This document shows, piece after piece, positions 1-8,257 of a stretch of 64,000 bases of DNA (position 1 is its first letter; the number at the start of each line of letters is the position of its first letter). A program made the position numbers and the translations under genes. Source of the DNA: Trueperaceae bacterium. GTDB lineage: Bacteria > Deinococcota > Deinococci > Deinococcales > Trueperaceae. The notes under the pieces were generated by a model. It did not search any database. It saw only the letters and a list, made by a program, of their open reading frames with translations, and had not been told where the DNA came from. The stretch lies in the NCBI GenBank assembly GCA_030147925.1, contig JASBUK010000042.1, positions 1 through 64,000 of the forward strand. Reading direction: 5' to 3'.

Positions 1-16
1 GAGGGCGTCAGAAAAG
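1..16 (+). repeat. IS left terminal inverted repeat
   Basis: Outer end of the IS; 13 of 16 positions match the reverse complement of 865-880, with the first nine (GAGGGCGTC) identical. Confidence 0.75.
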
Positions 17-23
17 GATTGAA

Positions 24-811
24 TCAAGAAAGTTTGGCTAACCTAGCTAGCATTAAACGTACCATAGCAGCGTAGATAAAAGCTTCACTGGATGCAGGTA
101 GGTGTTCATAGTCTTTGCTATGACGTCTATAACGGCAAATCCAAGCGAAAGTGCGTTTAACGACCCACCTGCGAGGTAAGACTTTGAAGCTGCGAAGTCC
201 TTTAAGCATGGCAAGTTGTTCGGGTGGGAGTTCTTGTCCCTTGGGAAGCCAGAAGCCTCGGATGCCCGCGTAGGCGTGCTGCACGACTTCGATAGTCCAG
301 CCCAAAGTACCCTCAACCCACTCCTGAAAGGTGCGCTTGTAGCCGCCATCGATGAATACACTGAAGTGCCCTTGTAAGCCCTCAAGGAGCTGCTTACCAC
401 CCGCTGGGTCGCTGACGTTGGCAGCAAGTACCAGCACGCTTAGCACAAACCCTTGCATGTCGACGAGTAGATGTCGCCTCCGCCCTTTGACCTTCTTGCC
501 GCTGTCATAGCCTTTGACGCCGCCCGCCCCGCCTGAATCCGAAGCTGCTCGCGTAACTGCCGATTCATCTCTTGCCACACCCCCTCGATACGCCAGTTGC
601 GAAAGTAGTCCTAGACGGTTTTCCACTTCGGCAGATCATGAGGCATCATGCGCCAAGCACAACCGCCACGCAAGATGTAGAAGATGCCATTGAGTATTTC
701 TCGTATGTCCACCGAGCGCGGACGTCCACCGGGCTTGACTGCTGGAATCAAGGGCTCGAGAATGGTCCACTCGCTATCACTTAGGTCACTCGGGTATGCT
801 GTTCGTGTCAT
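24..811 (-). pseudogene. IS5-family transposase, broken
   Basis: Begins at 811 with the N-terminal DUF4096-type domain (SDLSDSEWTILEPLIP, then RGGCAWRMMPHDLP). A TAG stop at 611-613 interrupts this frame, yet typical transposase sequence (DYFRNWRIEGVW) continues past it in the same frame. Near 515-540 the homology jumps to another frame at GGVKGYDSGKKVKGR. The stretch that normally holds the first catalytic Asp (DSQSVK region) is missing there, so this is a deletion plus frameshift. The second Asp is kept (IDGGY), but the usual catalytic Glu in RRWVVERTFAW is Lys here (VVKRTFAW, codon AAA). Many IS427-type transposases use a programmed frameshift, so two frames alone would not prove decay. 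The stop, deletion and Glu-to-Lys change together do. Confidence 0.85.
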
Positions 812-864
812 CGCTTGAGCTTAAAATTTTGCTCGACCCGATGCCTTTTCTCCCTTTACTTGGA

Positions 865-880
865 CTTCCCAGACGCCCTC
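865..880 (-). repeat. IS right terminal inverted repeat
   Basis: Reverse complement reads GAGGGCGTCTGGGAAG and pairs with bases 1-16 at 13 of 16 positions. It marks the right boundary of the IS. Confidence 0.75.
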
Positions 881-896
881 TTAGACTGAACACAAG

Positions 897-1451
897 ATGC
901 TGCCGACTAACTATCGCCTAGGTGTCCGCGAGCGCTTAGGCAGTCTTAGGCTGGCGCTGCTGACCGTTCCTGGACGCAAGGCCTGGGGTCAAAGTTTATG
1001 GGTCTTTGGGCTTTTTTTAATTCTTGCTGTAGTCATTGGCGGACTTAGCGGTTTTTTGCGTTTAGAGCTTATGGTCGGCAGCTGGCGCGACTATGCCGTG
1101 CTGCTTGCTGTTTTGCTGATCACGCCCAGCTTGCTCGAAGAAGTTGTTTTTCGTGGTTTGCTCTTACCACATCCGCGTGAGGGCGCTTCGCGGCGGCAAA
1201 CTTTATCTTATGCCGCCGTGAGCTTGGGGATTTTTTTGGTCTGGCATCCTCTCAATGGCTGGCTTTTCCGCCCGGCAGTGCTGCCTCTTTTTGGCGACCC
1301 AATTTTTCTTAGCCTGGCGGCTTTGTTGGGCGGGGCCACCATGACTGCGTATTTGCGCTCGGCTTCTCTGTGGCCAGCGATCTTGTTGCACTGGCTCACG
1401 GTGGTGACCTGGATTGTCTTTTTTGGCGGTAGCTGCGCTTTGGGGGCTTGA
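897..1451 (+). CDS. CPBP-family intramembrane metalloprotease
   Basis: A 184-residue, strongly hydrophobic protein with the three CPBP (Abi/CAAX-like) motifs: EEVVFR at residues 81-86 (EExxxR), FLVWH at 113-117 (FxxxH) and a third conserved His at 165 (HWLTV). These residues bind the metal of the intramembrane protease in the Rce1-type family. About four or five membrane helices can be seen. Bacterial members often serve in bacteriocin immunity or processing, but the substrate cannot be read from sequence. The start lies 17 bases after the end of the IS and has no clear ribosome site, so expression may depend on the IS end. It is not obviously coupled to the next gene. Confidence 0.85.
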   Translation: MLPTNYRLGVRERLGSLRLALLTVPGRKAWGQSLWVFGLFLILAVVIGGLSGFLRLELMVGSWRDYAVLLAVLLITPSLLEEVVFRGLLLPHPREGASRRQTLSYAAVSLGIFLVWHPLNGWLFRPAVLPLFGDPIFLSLAALLGGATMTAYLRSASLWPAILLHWLTVVTWIVFFGGSCALGA

Positions 1452-1491
1452 TGGCTGATTTTGACAAAGATTTCAGAAAGACCCCGCTAGG

Positions 1492-1500
1492 TGATACGAT
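1492..1500 (+). promoter_or_regulatory. possible extended -10 promoter of the aldehyde dehydrogenase
   Basis: TGATACGAT fits an extended -10 (TGnTACGAT) 68 bases before the ATG. A TTGACA at 1461-1466 is too far upstream (28 bases) to be its -35. The gene's ribosome site AGGAGGG lies just before the ATG at 1568. Confidence 0.3.
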
Positions 1501-1567
1501 AAGGCGTAACCGCAGTATGCAAGAATTCATTCAGAATTTTTTATGTCAAAGATCTTAGGAGGGCATC

Positions 1568-3145
1568 ATGCCAGAAACCCTTAGCCGCAACTACGCCAAC
1601 CTTATTGGCGATCAAGAAGTCGTTAGCACCAAGAGCTTTGAGTCGCGGAGCTCGAGCAATCACACAGACATCATAGGTGTTTTCCCGGAAGCGGATAAAG
1701 CCCAGGTGCGTGCGGCTTGCCAACAAGCCCAAGAAGCCTTTGGGCGCTGGTCCAAAACCCCGGCACCCATCCGGGGTGAGCTGATTGGCAGTATTGGCGA
1801 GGCGCTGAGTCGCGAAAAAGAAGCGCTGAGCCGCCTGGTCACGCGCGAGATGGGCAAAACCTTAAAAGAAGCCCGGGGCAGCGTCCAGGAAGCCATTGAC
1901 ACTTGCCACTTCTTTCAGAGCGAGGGCCGTCGGCTCTATGGTCAGACAGTACCCTCAGAAATGCCCAACAAAGAACTGATGACCTATCGCCGACCACTGG
2001 GTGTGGTGGGTATTGTCACCGCCGGTAACTTTCCCATTGCCGTACCTAGCTGGAAGATCATCCCCGCACTGCTTACCGGCAATACCATCGTGTGGAAACC
2101 CTCAGAAGATGCCCCGGCGGTTGCCTATGCCTTTGCCAAGCTCATTGCGGAGGCCGGTGTGCCCGCCGGAGTGTTAAACGTGGTCTTTGGTGGCGGCAAG
2201 GATGCCGCCGGACAGTATCTAGTAGAGATGATGGACGAAGGCTTGCTGGATAAATTCGCCTTTACCGGCAGCACTGCGGTTGGTCGCTTAATCGGTGAGG
2301 TGGCCGGGCGCAATTTGTTGCACCCTACGCTCGAGCTCGGCGGTAAAAACCCGCTGGTGATCATGCGCGATGCCGATTTGGACAATGCCGTGTCCGGCGC
2401 TATCTTCTCGGCCTTTGCCACCGGGGGCCAGCGCTGCACCAGCGCGGGCAATATCATCATCGACGCATCTATTTACGACGCCTTCAAAACCCGTTTTTTA
2501 GAGGCCGTAAAAGCTATCAAAATTGCCGATCCGCTTGAACACGAAGACGTGTTCTACGGCCCCTTTATAAATCAGCGTTTCTTTGAGCGCTGGCTGTCTC
2601 ACTATGACTGGGGCCAGGAGGATGGCGCCACGCTGCTTTATGGCCAGGGGCGCATTAGCAACGACAACAAGCCTGCAGGCTTTAGTGGCGATGCTAGCGC
2701 GAGCTACTATGGCTGGCCCACCGTCTGGGAAAACGTAAAACCCGGTATGCGGCAATTCCAGCAGGAAGTCTTTGGCCCTACTATCAACTTAGTCAAGGTA
2801 AACGGCATCGCAGAAGCCATCGAAGCAGCCAATGCCGTCGATTATGGCCTCAGCTCGGCGATTTATACCAATCATCGCGAGTGGGCCTATCAATTTAAGG
2901 ATCAGATTGAGGCGGGCATGACCAGCATCAACAACACCACCAACGGCGCCGAAGCGCACATGCCCTTTGGCGGCGTTAAGGGTTCGGGCAACGGCACGCG
3001 TGAAAGCGGTGTCTGGGTGCTGGATAACTACACTTACTGGCACGGCGTCAACGATGACATCAGCGGCAAGTTACAGCTGGCTCAGATGGATACTGGCTAT
3101 ATAGGGGCCGGTTCAGAGGTCAGCGTCGGCAAACTTTTTGACTGA
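1568..3145 (+). CDS. NAD(P)-dependent aldehyde dehydrogenase
   Basis: A 525-residue soluble ALDH-superfamily enzyme that oxidises an aldehyde to its carboxylate. Signature residues are in place: Asn154 (TAGNFP), Lys177 in the cofactor site (VWKPSE), a Rossmann loop with FTGSTAVGR at 232-240, general-base Glu256 (LELGGK) and nucleophile Cys290 (GGQRCTSAG). The length is slightly above the usual 480-500. The overall pattern recalls ALDH7/semialdehyde dehydrogenase types, but the substrate cannot be assigned. A strong ribosome site (AGGAGGG) fixes the ATG at 1568. It appears to be a single-gene unit closed by the hairpin at 3167-3198, with the minus-strand manC gene converging on it. Confidence 0.93.
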   Translation: MPETLSRNYANLIGDQEVVSTKSFESRSSSNHTDIIGVFPEADKAQVRAACQQAQEAFGRWSKTPAPIRGELIGSIGEALSREKEALSRLVTREMGKTLKEARGSVQEAIDTCHFFQSEGRRLYGQTVPSEMPNKELMTYRRPLGVVGIVTAGNFPIAVPSWKIIPALLTGNTIVWKPSEDAPAVAYAFAKLIAEAGVPAGVLNVVFGGGKDAAGQYLVEMMDEGLLDKFAFTGSTAVGRLIGEVAGRNLLHPTLELGGKNPLVIMRDADLDNAVSGAIFSAFATGGQRCTSAGNIIIDASIYDAFKTRFLEAVKAIKIADPLEHEDVFYGPFINQRFFERWLSHYDWGQEDGATLLYGQGRISNDNKPAGFSGDASASYYGWPTVWENVKPGMRQFQQEVFGPTINLVKVNGIAEAIEAANAVDYGLSSAIYTNHREWAYQFKDQIEAGMTSINNTTNGAEAHMPFGGVKGSGNGTRESGVWVLDNYTYWHGVNDDISGKLQLAQMDTGYIGAGSEVSVGKLFD

Positions 3146-3166
3146 GAACATTTATTGAAACTTGTT

Positions 3167-3198
3167 CGGGATAGTGCCTAGCGCTATCCCGTTTTTTT
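3167..3198 (+). terminator. rho-independent terminator of the aldehyde dehydrogenase
   Basis: An 11-bp stem (3167-3177 with 3181-3191, one T-G wobble) with a 3-base loop and seven T residues at 3192-3198. It overlaps the last codons of the converging manC gene (stop at 3184-3186), so the 3' ends interlock. The minus strand has no T tract after the hairpin, so it acts mainly on the plus strand. Confidence 0.85.
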
Positions 3199-4230
3199 AC
3201 CCAAACGCGCATCCTCTAGTAGTTTCTTAATGTCTTGGGCGCGGTCTTTGCGCGTTACTAAAACCGTGTCGCCGCTTTTGGCAATCACCAAGTCTTCTAC
3301 GCCAATGGTTACAATCACGCTCTGCTCGTCTTCACAATAGATGATGTTGTTATGGCTATCTAAGTGAATGTGGTTGCCGCTCACGGTATTGGCTTCGCCG
3401 TTGCCCAGGTGACGCTCGACGGCTAGCCAGTCACCTAAGTCATCCCAGTCATAATCGGCAGGCACTACATAGGCCTTATCGGTTTTTTCCAGCACGGCAT
3501 AGTCGATGCTGATTTTTTTGAGCTTGGGGAAGACCTTAGCAATACGTCCTTGCCTAAAGGCGGGCTCGAGCTCTGCCATCAGCTCAGGAACATGCCGCTT
3601 TAGCTCGCTTAAGATAGTTTGGGTGTGCCACAGAAAAATACCGTTATTCCAGTAGTAGCCGCCTTGCGCCAGATAGCCTAAAGCCGTTGCTTCGTCGGGT
3701 TTTTCTACGAACCTGGCCACCTTAAAGCCGTCCGCTAGTGGTTCACCCGCCTGGATATAACCAAAACCGGTGGCCGGATAATGCGGTTTTATGCCCAGCG
3801 TGGTCAGACCATTAGTTTTTTGGGTCAATGTAAGCGCTTGACGCACGGCCTGCCCAAAGACCGGCACATTGCCCACGCGATGATCGGCGGTAAAAAGCCC
3901 CATGACGGCGTTATCAAAACGCGCACTTATCTCCAGCGCGGCTAGGGCCACAGCCGGGGCGGTGTCTCTACCCACGGGCTCGAGCAGTAGATTCTCTGTT
4001 GGTAAATCAGGGAGTTGCTGCCTTACCAAATCGGCATAGCGCTCGCCGGTGATGACAAAGACTTTATCCGCGCCGCCGCAAAGCGGCCAGAGCCTATCAA
4101 AGGTGGCTTGTAACAGAGTGCGCCCCCGGCGCTCTAAATCCAAAAACTGCTTGGGCTTATCTTCGGTGGAAATAGGCCAGAAACGCTGGCCGCGCCCCCC
4201 GGCCATGATGACGGCCACAAAATCTGACAT
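3184..4230 (-). CDS. manC: mannose-1-phosphate guanylyltransferase
   Basis: A 348-residue nucleotidyltransferase predicted to join GTP and mannose-1-phosphate to GDP-mannose, a donor for surface polysaccharide. The N-terminal motif MAGGRGQRFWP binds nucleotide. FVEKPD, the Trp-Asp-Asp WDDLGDW and an LLEPVGRDTAP-type stretch are all typical. It lacks the C-terminal phosphomannose isomerase domain of the long bifunctional ManC/AlgA enzymes. The open frame extends 32 codons upstream, but those residues are not family-like, and the ATG at 4230 follows AAGGGGG at normal spacing. It lies downstream of uppS in the same direction, and its 3' end overlaps the terminator of the converging gene. Confidence 0.9.
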   Translation of the reverse strand: MSDFVAVIMAGGRGQRFWPISTEDKPKQFLDLERRGRTLLQATFDRLWPLCGGADKVFVITGERYADLVRQQLPDLPTENLLLEPVGRDTAPAVALAALEISARFDNAVMGLFTADHRVGNVPVFGQAVRQALTLTQKTNGLTTLGIKPHYPATGFGYIQAGEPLADGFKVARFVEKPDEATALGYLAQGGYYWNNGIFLWHTQTILSELKRHVPELMAELEPAFRQGRIAKVFPKLKKISIDYAVLEKTDKAYVVPADYDWDDLGDWLAVERHLGNGEANTVSGNHIHLDSHNNIIYCEDEQSVIVTIGVEDLVIAKSGDTVLVTRKDRAQDIKKLLEDARLGKKTG

Positions 4231-4303
4231 GCTTACCCCCTTATACCAAATTGATTTAACAGCATCATAGTTTGAATCATCTAAGGATACGCTCTCATGC
4301 GCG

Positions 4304-4332
4304 GTTTTAATGCCACCTTGTGGCATTAAAAC
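4304..4332 (-). terminator. perfect hairpin between the prenyltransferase gene and manC
   Basis: A 12-bp perfect stem (4304-4315 with 4321-4332) around a 5-base loop, 11 bases after the stop of the prenyltransferase gene. The stem ends in A/T pairs, but no real T run follows on either strand. It may be a weak terminator or a transcript-stabilising hairpin that lowers read-through into manC. Confidence 0.45.
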
Positions 4333-4343
4333 GTCACTTTGTA

Positions 4344-5180
4344 TTATTTGCCAAAGCGCCGCTCACGCGCCTGAAAGCTGCGCAGCGCCCTGAGAAAATC
4401 AAGCTTGCGAAAACTTGGCCAAAAGGCGTCACAAAAATAATACTCGCTATAAGCCGCCTGCCACAGCAAAAAGCCCGATAAGCGCACTTCGCCACTAGTG
4501 CGAATGACAAAGTCGGGGTCGGGTGTTCCGGCTGTGTAGAGGTGCTTGCCAATCTCCTCGGCATCGAGGCTGTCAGCGACCCTTTCTAAACCCTGGCCCG
4601 TTTTGGCTTTTTCCCACAGAAGCTTGCGCACGGCATGGGTGATTTCCTCGCGGCCCCCGTAGCCCACCGCCACGTTTAGCAGCATCTTGTCATAGTGAGA
4701 AGTGACGTTTTCTAAGTGCCGCAAGGCATCTTGAACATCATCGGGAAAGTCGGCCATGTCGCCAATGAGTTTTACTCGCACGGCGTTTTTGTGCACCCTC
4801 GGATCGCTGGCCATTTCGCTGGCTTCTCTAGCAAAGAGCTCTAAGAGCTGGGAGACCTCCTGCGGGTCACGGTTGCGGTTTTCCGAGCTAAAGACCCACA
4901 GCGTAACATGGTTTATGCCAAGTTGCAGACACCACTCTAAAACTTCTCGCGCCTTATGTGCCCCTAACTCGTGGCCACTGGCAATGTCTACACCCAGGCT
5001 GCGGGCAAAGCGGCGGTTGCCGTCTAGGATGAGTCCTAAGTGTTTTGGTAGCGGACCGCCCAAGCTGACCGCACGCAGCAAGCGGCGTTCATAAAGCCAG
5101 TACAGAGGGTTAGTCAGCCATTGCCAAATGCTTAGTGCACGTTTGGCGGTAGGTATGGTGCGATTAATAGCAGGATTCAT
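4344..5180 (-). CDS. uppS: cis-prenyltransferase (undecaprenyl diphosphate synthase family)
   Basis: A 278-residue isoprenyl transferase that extends an allylic diphosphate with isopentenyl diphosphate. The product supplies the lipid carrier for wall and polysaccharide assembly. Visible family marks are LILDGNRRFARS near residue 50 (catalytic Asp in DGN), LWVFSSENRNR, GYGGREEI, and DFVIRTSGEVRLSGF with WQAAYSEYYF. The N-terminal extension with LYWLYERRL resembles actinobacterial short-chain Z-isoprenyl synthases, so product length is uncertain and the uppS symbol is only a family label. It lies between rfbB and manC on the same strand, so carrier lipid and sugar donors may be made together. 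Confidence 0.88.
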   Translation of the reverse strand: MNPAINRTIPTAKRALSIWQWLTNPLYWLYERRLLRAVSLGGPLPKHLGLILDGNRRFARSLGVDIASGHELGAHKAREVLEWCLQLGINHVTLWVFSSENRNRDPQEVSQLLELFAREASEMASDPRVHKNAVRVKLIGDMADFPDDVQDALRHLENVTSHYDKMLLNVAVGYGGREEITHAVRKLLWEKAKTGQGLERVADSLDAEEIGKHLYTAGTPDPDFVIRTSGEVRLSGFLLWQAAYSEYYFCDAFWPSFRKLDFLRALRSFQARERRFGK

Positions 5181-5282
5181 AGCTCAAGAGTATTTTTCTG
5201 ATTTCTAGCATAGCTGCATATACTTAAGCTAGCATGAGTCTAGCTAAAAGCATACAGCAGTGGGATTGTTTTGAATGAAAAG

Positions 5283-6329
5283 TTAGTGTGTGGTCAGACG
5301 CTGTCCATATTGCAATTGATAATAATCACGATAAGCACCACTTTTTACATGCCGCCACCAGTCCTGATTATCGACATACCACTGCACCGTCTCCTCTAAC
5401 GCCTCAGGCCAGCTCGAGCGAGTCGGTTCCCAGCCCAATTCCCGTTTGATCTTCTCAGCGTCAATGGCATAGCGCCGGTCATGACCGAGCCGGTCAGCCA
5501 CGTATTCAATCATTTCCGGCCCCTGGCCCATGATTTGCAAGATGGCCTGGGTCAGCTCTAAATTTGAACGCTCGTTGTTGCCGCCGATATTGTATACCTC
5601 GCCGCTTTGCCCCTTTTCCAGCACGGTAAGAATCGCTTCGCAGTGGTCGAGCACGTGCAGCCAATCGCGGACGTTTTTACCGTCACCGTAAAGCGGTACT
5701 TTCTTACCCTCTAACAAATTGGTGACAAAGAGCGGAATGACTTTTTCAGGAAACTGATAGGCGCCAAAATTGTTTGAGCAGCGGGTAATCAGCGCGTCCA
5801 GCCCAAAAGTTTCGTGATAAGACTGTACTAGTAGATCCGAAGCTGCTTTGCTGGCGGCATAGGGGCTGTTGGGTTTGATAGGACTTTCTTCGTGGAATTT
5901 AAGCTCCGGCTTATCCAGCGGCAGCGAGCCATAGACTTCATCGGTGCTGACATGCACCAGGCGCTTATCCTGCCCGCTGCTGCGCAAGGCATCGAGCAGG
6001 GTCTGCGTGCCCATGACATTGCTCTTAACAAAAGGACGGGCGTCAATAATTGAGCGATCCACGTGGCTTTCAGCAGCAAAATGCACCACCGCATCACATT
6101 CTTTTAACAAGTCCTCTAATAACTGGCGATCATTGATGTCCCCATGGACAAAACGGTAGCGCTCATCAGCCTCAATAGCGCTCAAGTTTTCTAGATTGCC
6201 CGAATAAGAAAGACAATCTAAGTTGATAACACTTACTGGGCGTGTTGCTAAAACAAAATGGATAAAGTTTGAGCCGATAAAACCAGCACCGCCGGTGACG
6301 AGTAATTTTTTGAATGTCTGTATGCTCAT
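5283..6329 (-). CDS. rfbB: dTDP-glucose 4,6-dehydratase
   Basis: A 348-residue SDR-family enzyme for the second step of dTDP-L-rhamnose synthesis. The NAD-binding TGGAGFIGSNF is at the N-terminus. Catalytic STDEVYG, HFAAESHVDRS and the YAASKAASD Tyr-Lys pair follow, then TRCSNNFGAYQFPEK and RDWLHVLDHC, all diagnostic for RmlB. A strong AAAGGAGGGG site precedes the ATG at 6329. The other three rhamnose genes lie upstream on the same strand, separated from this one by a toxin-antitoxin pair. Confidence 0.96.
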   Translation of the reverse strand: MSIQTFKKLLVTGGAGFIGSNFIHFVLATRPVSVINLDCLSYSGNLENLSAIEADERYRFVHGDINDRQLLEDLLKECDAVVHFAAESHVDRSIIDARPFVKSNVMGTQTLLDALRSSGQDKRLVHVSTDEVYGSLPLDKPELKFHEESPIKPNSPYAASKAASDLLVQSYHETFGLDALITRCSNNFGAYQFPEKVIPLFVTNLLEGKKVPLYGDGKNVRDWLHVLDHCEAILTVLEKGQSGEVYNIGGNNERSNLELTQAILQIMGQGPEMIEYVADRLGHDRRYAIDAEKIKRELGWEPTRSSWPEALEETVQWYVDNQDWWRHVKSGAYRDYYQLQYGQRLTTH

Positions 6330-6366
6330 TTTCCCCTCCTTTAGAGATGAACCTTCTCGATTTATT

Positions 6367-6738
6367 TCATACCAGCGGCAATGCCTGAGCAGGTATTGCC
6401 AAACTCAGTAACTTCTTGTCGTTAGTAAGCAGCATACAGTCATAAACCTGGGCTGTGGCTGCAATTATGGCATCAGGCAGCTTAAGCTTATGCTCTTTGC
6501 GGAGCTGGATGCTCGCTTCGCGCACTTTGGGGTTCAGATCAACCAGAAAAACATCGGTCAAAAAAGCACGAATATAGGTCTCCTCGGTATTACTGAGATT
6601 GGGATAGGACAGCAGTTCTATTTCACTAATGACCGAAACGTAATAGTTACCCTTTGGTATAGAGCTGGCTACTTTACCGCCCAGAAAGTACAAGATGGTG
6701 TTGGTATCCAAAAGAAAGCGGGATTTGCTCAAGGCCAC
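6367..6738 (-). CDS. PIN-domain toxin (VapC-like)
   Basis: A 123-residue PIN-domain protein, a predicted Mg-dependent RNase toxin. The N-terminal FLLDTNTILYFL supplies the first conserved Asp, VISEIELLSYP a central Glu, KLPDAIIAATA the third acidic site, and LLTNDKKL the C-terminal Asp motif. The length matches VapC. Its start overlaps the end of the upstream antitoxin gene by 10 bases, the usual coupled arrangement. The pair lies between rfbC and rfbB in the rhamnose cluster and runs in the same direction, so it may share their transcript. The target RNA is unknown. Confidence 0.87.
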   Translation of the reverse strand: MALSKSRFLLDTNTILYFLGGKVASSIPKGNYYVSVISEIELLSYPNLSNTEETYIRAFLTDVFLVDLNPKVREASIQLRKEHKLKLPDAIIAATAQVYDCMLLTNDKKLLSLAIPAQALPLV

Positions 6739-6941
6739 TCGCTACGGATTTCATATTGGAATTCCAGGGGGTCTTCGCTTAGCTTGATTACCCCGGCGTA
6801 ACGGTTAATATCCACTTCATCCGCCAAGTGCTTTTCTGCGGTCAGCAGCCTCTCGATTTCCTGCCAATCCTGATAGTCAATGATAACGGCAGTTGGGTTC
6901 ATTTGCTCGTCTAGGATAATTTTCTTTTTGATCGTTCGCAT
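6729..6941 (-). CDS. antitoxin of the VapC-like toxin
   Basis: A 70-residue protein directly upstream of and overlapping the PIN toxin. It contains AVIIDYQDWQEIERLL, a pattern common in Phd/RelB-like antitoxins, and an acidic C-terminal tail (LSEDPLEFQYEI) likely to wrap the toxin. No clear DNA-binding ribbon can be assigned by eye. The antitoxin call rests mostly on position and size. Confidence 0.75.
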   Translation of the reverse strand: MRTIKKKIILDEQMNPTAVIIDYQDWQEIERLLTAEKHLADEVDINRYAGVIKLSEDPLEFQYEIRSEWP

Positions 6942-6996
6942 CTTTATACCTTTTGCCTCAACTGACTTGATTATAGAGCTGAGTTATGAATTTGTG

Positions 6997-7533
6997 CTAG
7001 CCACGGTCCTCATCCCAAAGTTCCACCCCGAAATAATCCCAGGGCAGGCGGCCTTCATTGGGTTTTGTGGGGTTGAACTGCTGATCCATGCCATAAAGCA
7101 GCAGCGCCCCTTGCGGCCCTGCTTGATAGCCGTGGGCTATGCCTGCCGGAATGTAAAGCTGCATGGGTTCCTCGCCGCTTAAGATTACTTGTCTTTTAAC
7201 ACCTTCACTGCTTGACCCGGCGCGACAATCGACCAGCCAGACTTTTAGCTGACCCTGGATGACCGTCCACAGCTCGTTTTGCGGTTCGTTAGGGTGCAGG
7301 TGAAAGGCATTGATGCGCCCCGGTGCTGCCTGCGAGACACTTAGTTGCCGCAACTCAAAGTCTGTGGGCAGGTTTTCGGCCTGACCTTTGCCAAGACGCA
7401 GATACTCCATAAAAAAGCCGTTGTCGCTGCGTCTTTTCTTAAGTTTATGTAGCCAGACCCCGGAAATTTGTGGGGCTGCCGGGTATTCCTGAAAACTTAG
7501 GTTTTGGCTAATCTCAGCAGAGAGCTTGGTCAC
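6997..7533 (-). CDS. rfbC: dTDP-4-dehydrorhamnose 3,5-epimerase-like protein
   Basis: A 178-residue cupin of the RmlC family, third step of dTDP-L-rhamnose synthesis. The core holds NAFHLHPNEPQNELW with the catalytic His, VIQGQLKVWLVDCR, and QLYIPAGIAHGYQ. The sequence is more divergent than its neighbours (typical RmlC has RGxHxQ rather than this HLHPNE form), so an RmlC-like sugar epimerase with another substrate is possible. It starts at GTG 7533 with AAGGA upstream and overlaps the end of rfbD by 20 bases, so the two are likely translated in a coupled way. Confidence 0.82.
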   Translation of the reverse strand: MTKLSAEISQNLSFQEYPAAPQISGVWLHKLKKRRSDNGFFMEYLRLGKGQAENLPTDFELRQLSVSQAAPGRINAFHLHPNEPQNELWTVIQGQLKVWLVDCRAGSSSEGVKRQVILSGEEPMQLYIPAGIAHGYQAGPQGALLLYGMDQQFNPTKPNEGRLPWDYFGVELWDEDRG

Positions 7534-8257
7534 GGGTCGGTCCTTTGCTTAGTTTTGGCTCGAGCTTCTGCCAGCGCTCAATATTGAGGCTGATATCATC
7601 CGGCAGAGCTACACCAGCGTCTATCTTTGAACCAGCCTTAACCTCTGGGTTACGCTTTCTCGCCAGTTCAAAAACCGTCTTGCGCTCGGTGGCGATATGC
7701 AGTGTATCAAAGGTAATGTGCTCATGACAGCGAATGGCCAGCGCAATTTTCGGTGCAATTATATCTATGTAATCCTGGCTGGTATAAACATCTTCAAAAG
7801 CTAGCGGGTAAGGCCAGGCAGCAGGGCGAAAGCTGCTACGAATAATCAGATGATGCCGGGCTGAGCGGGCGATTTCTTCGGCTACTAATTTGCTAAGCGC
7901 GTAGTAATTTCTAACCGGCCCCGGCGGCTCATCCTCGTGGTAGTCACCCTTATCACCCCAAAAGACGTAATCGGTGGAGATATGGATTAGTTTGGCTTCT
8001 CCCAAAGCCCTGACCAAGTGGCGGGTACCGCCCACGTTGCTGCGCCAGCAGTCCTGTTTGTGGCTCTCTGCACCTTTTACATCGGTATAGGCTGCCGCGT
8101 GAACCACCAATTCCGGTTGATATTTCTCTAGCGCTTGCCCGACGCTGCGCTCATCCGTGATATCCAGCTCGGCCCTGGCCGGGGCTATGATGCCGGGTAA
8201 GAGCTTGCGTAATTCCGTGCCCAGGCGACCCGAGCCACCAGTTAATAATAATTTCAC
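7514..8257 (-). CDS. rfbD: dTDP-4-dehydrorhamnose reductase
   Basis: A 247-residue SDR enzyme that performs the NADPH reduction giving dTDP-L-rhamnose. Motifs: LLTGGSGRLGTEL at the N-terminus, VVHAAAYTDVKGAE, HISTDYVFWGDKG and YYALSKLVAEE (catalytic Tyr-Lys). It is somewhat shorter than the usual 280-300 residues. The open frame allows a start at 8287, but the GTG at 8257 gives a 4-base GTGA overlap with the stop of the HEPN gene and begins right at the Rossmann strand, so it is preferred. Coupling to a toxin-antitoxin gene upstream and rfbC downstream is unusual for rfbD. Confidence 0.9.
   Translation of the reverse strand: MKLLLTGGSGRLGTELRKLLPGIIAPARAELDITDERSVGQALEKYQPELVVHAAAYTDVKGAESHKQDCWRSNVGGTRHLVRALGEAKLIHISTDYVFWGDKGDYHEDEPPGPVRNYYALSKLVAEEIARSARHHLIIRSSFRPAAWPYPLAFEDVYTSQDYIDIIAPKIALAIRCHEHITFDTLHIATERKTVFELARKRNPEVKAGSKIDAGVALPDDISLNIERWQKLEPKLSKGPTRDQALC

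Larger units (their letters stand above)
1..880 (-). mobile_element. IS5-family insertion sequence, decayed
   Basis: An element of about 880 bp bounded by imperfect inverted repeats: bases 1-16 and the reverse complement of 865-880 match at 13 of 16 positions and share the outer GAGGGCGTC. Inside is a minus-strand transposase of the IS5 superfamily (IS427-like layout, two frames). The right flank begins TTA, compatible with a short target duplication, but the left flank lies outside the window, so this cannot be tested. The element sits 17 bases upstream of the CPBP protease gene and may have displaced its promoter. The transposase carries several inactivating changes, so movement would need a transposase supplied in trans. 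Confidence 0.85.

Noticed and set aside
24-626. Reading the IS as an active two-frame transposase with programmed frameshifting
   Set aside because: The sequence after the first stop continues the homology in the same frame, the first catalytic Asp block is missing and the Glu is Lys. That is decay, not recoding.
1461-1500. TTGACA at 1461 as the -35 partner of TACGAT at 1495
   Set aside because: The spacing is 28 bases, too long for a sigma-70 promoter. Only an extended -10 is kept, at low confidence.
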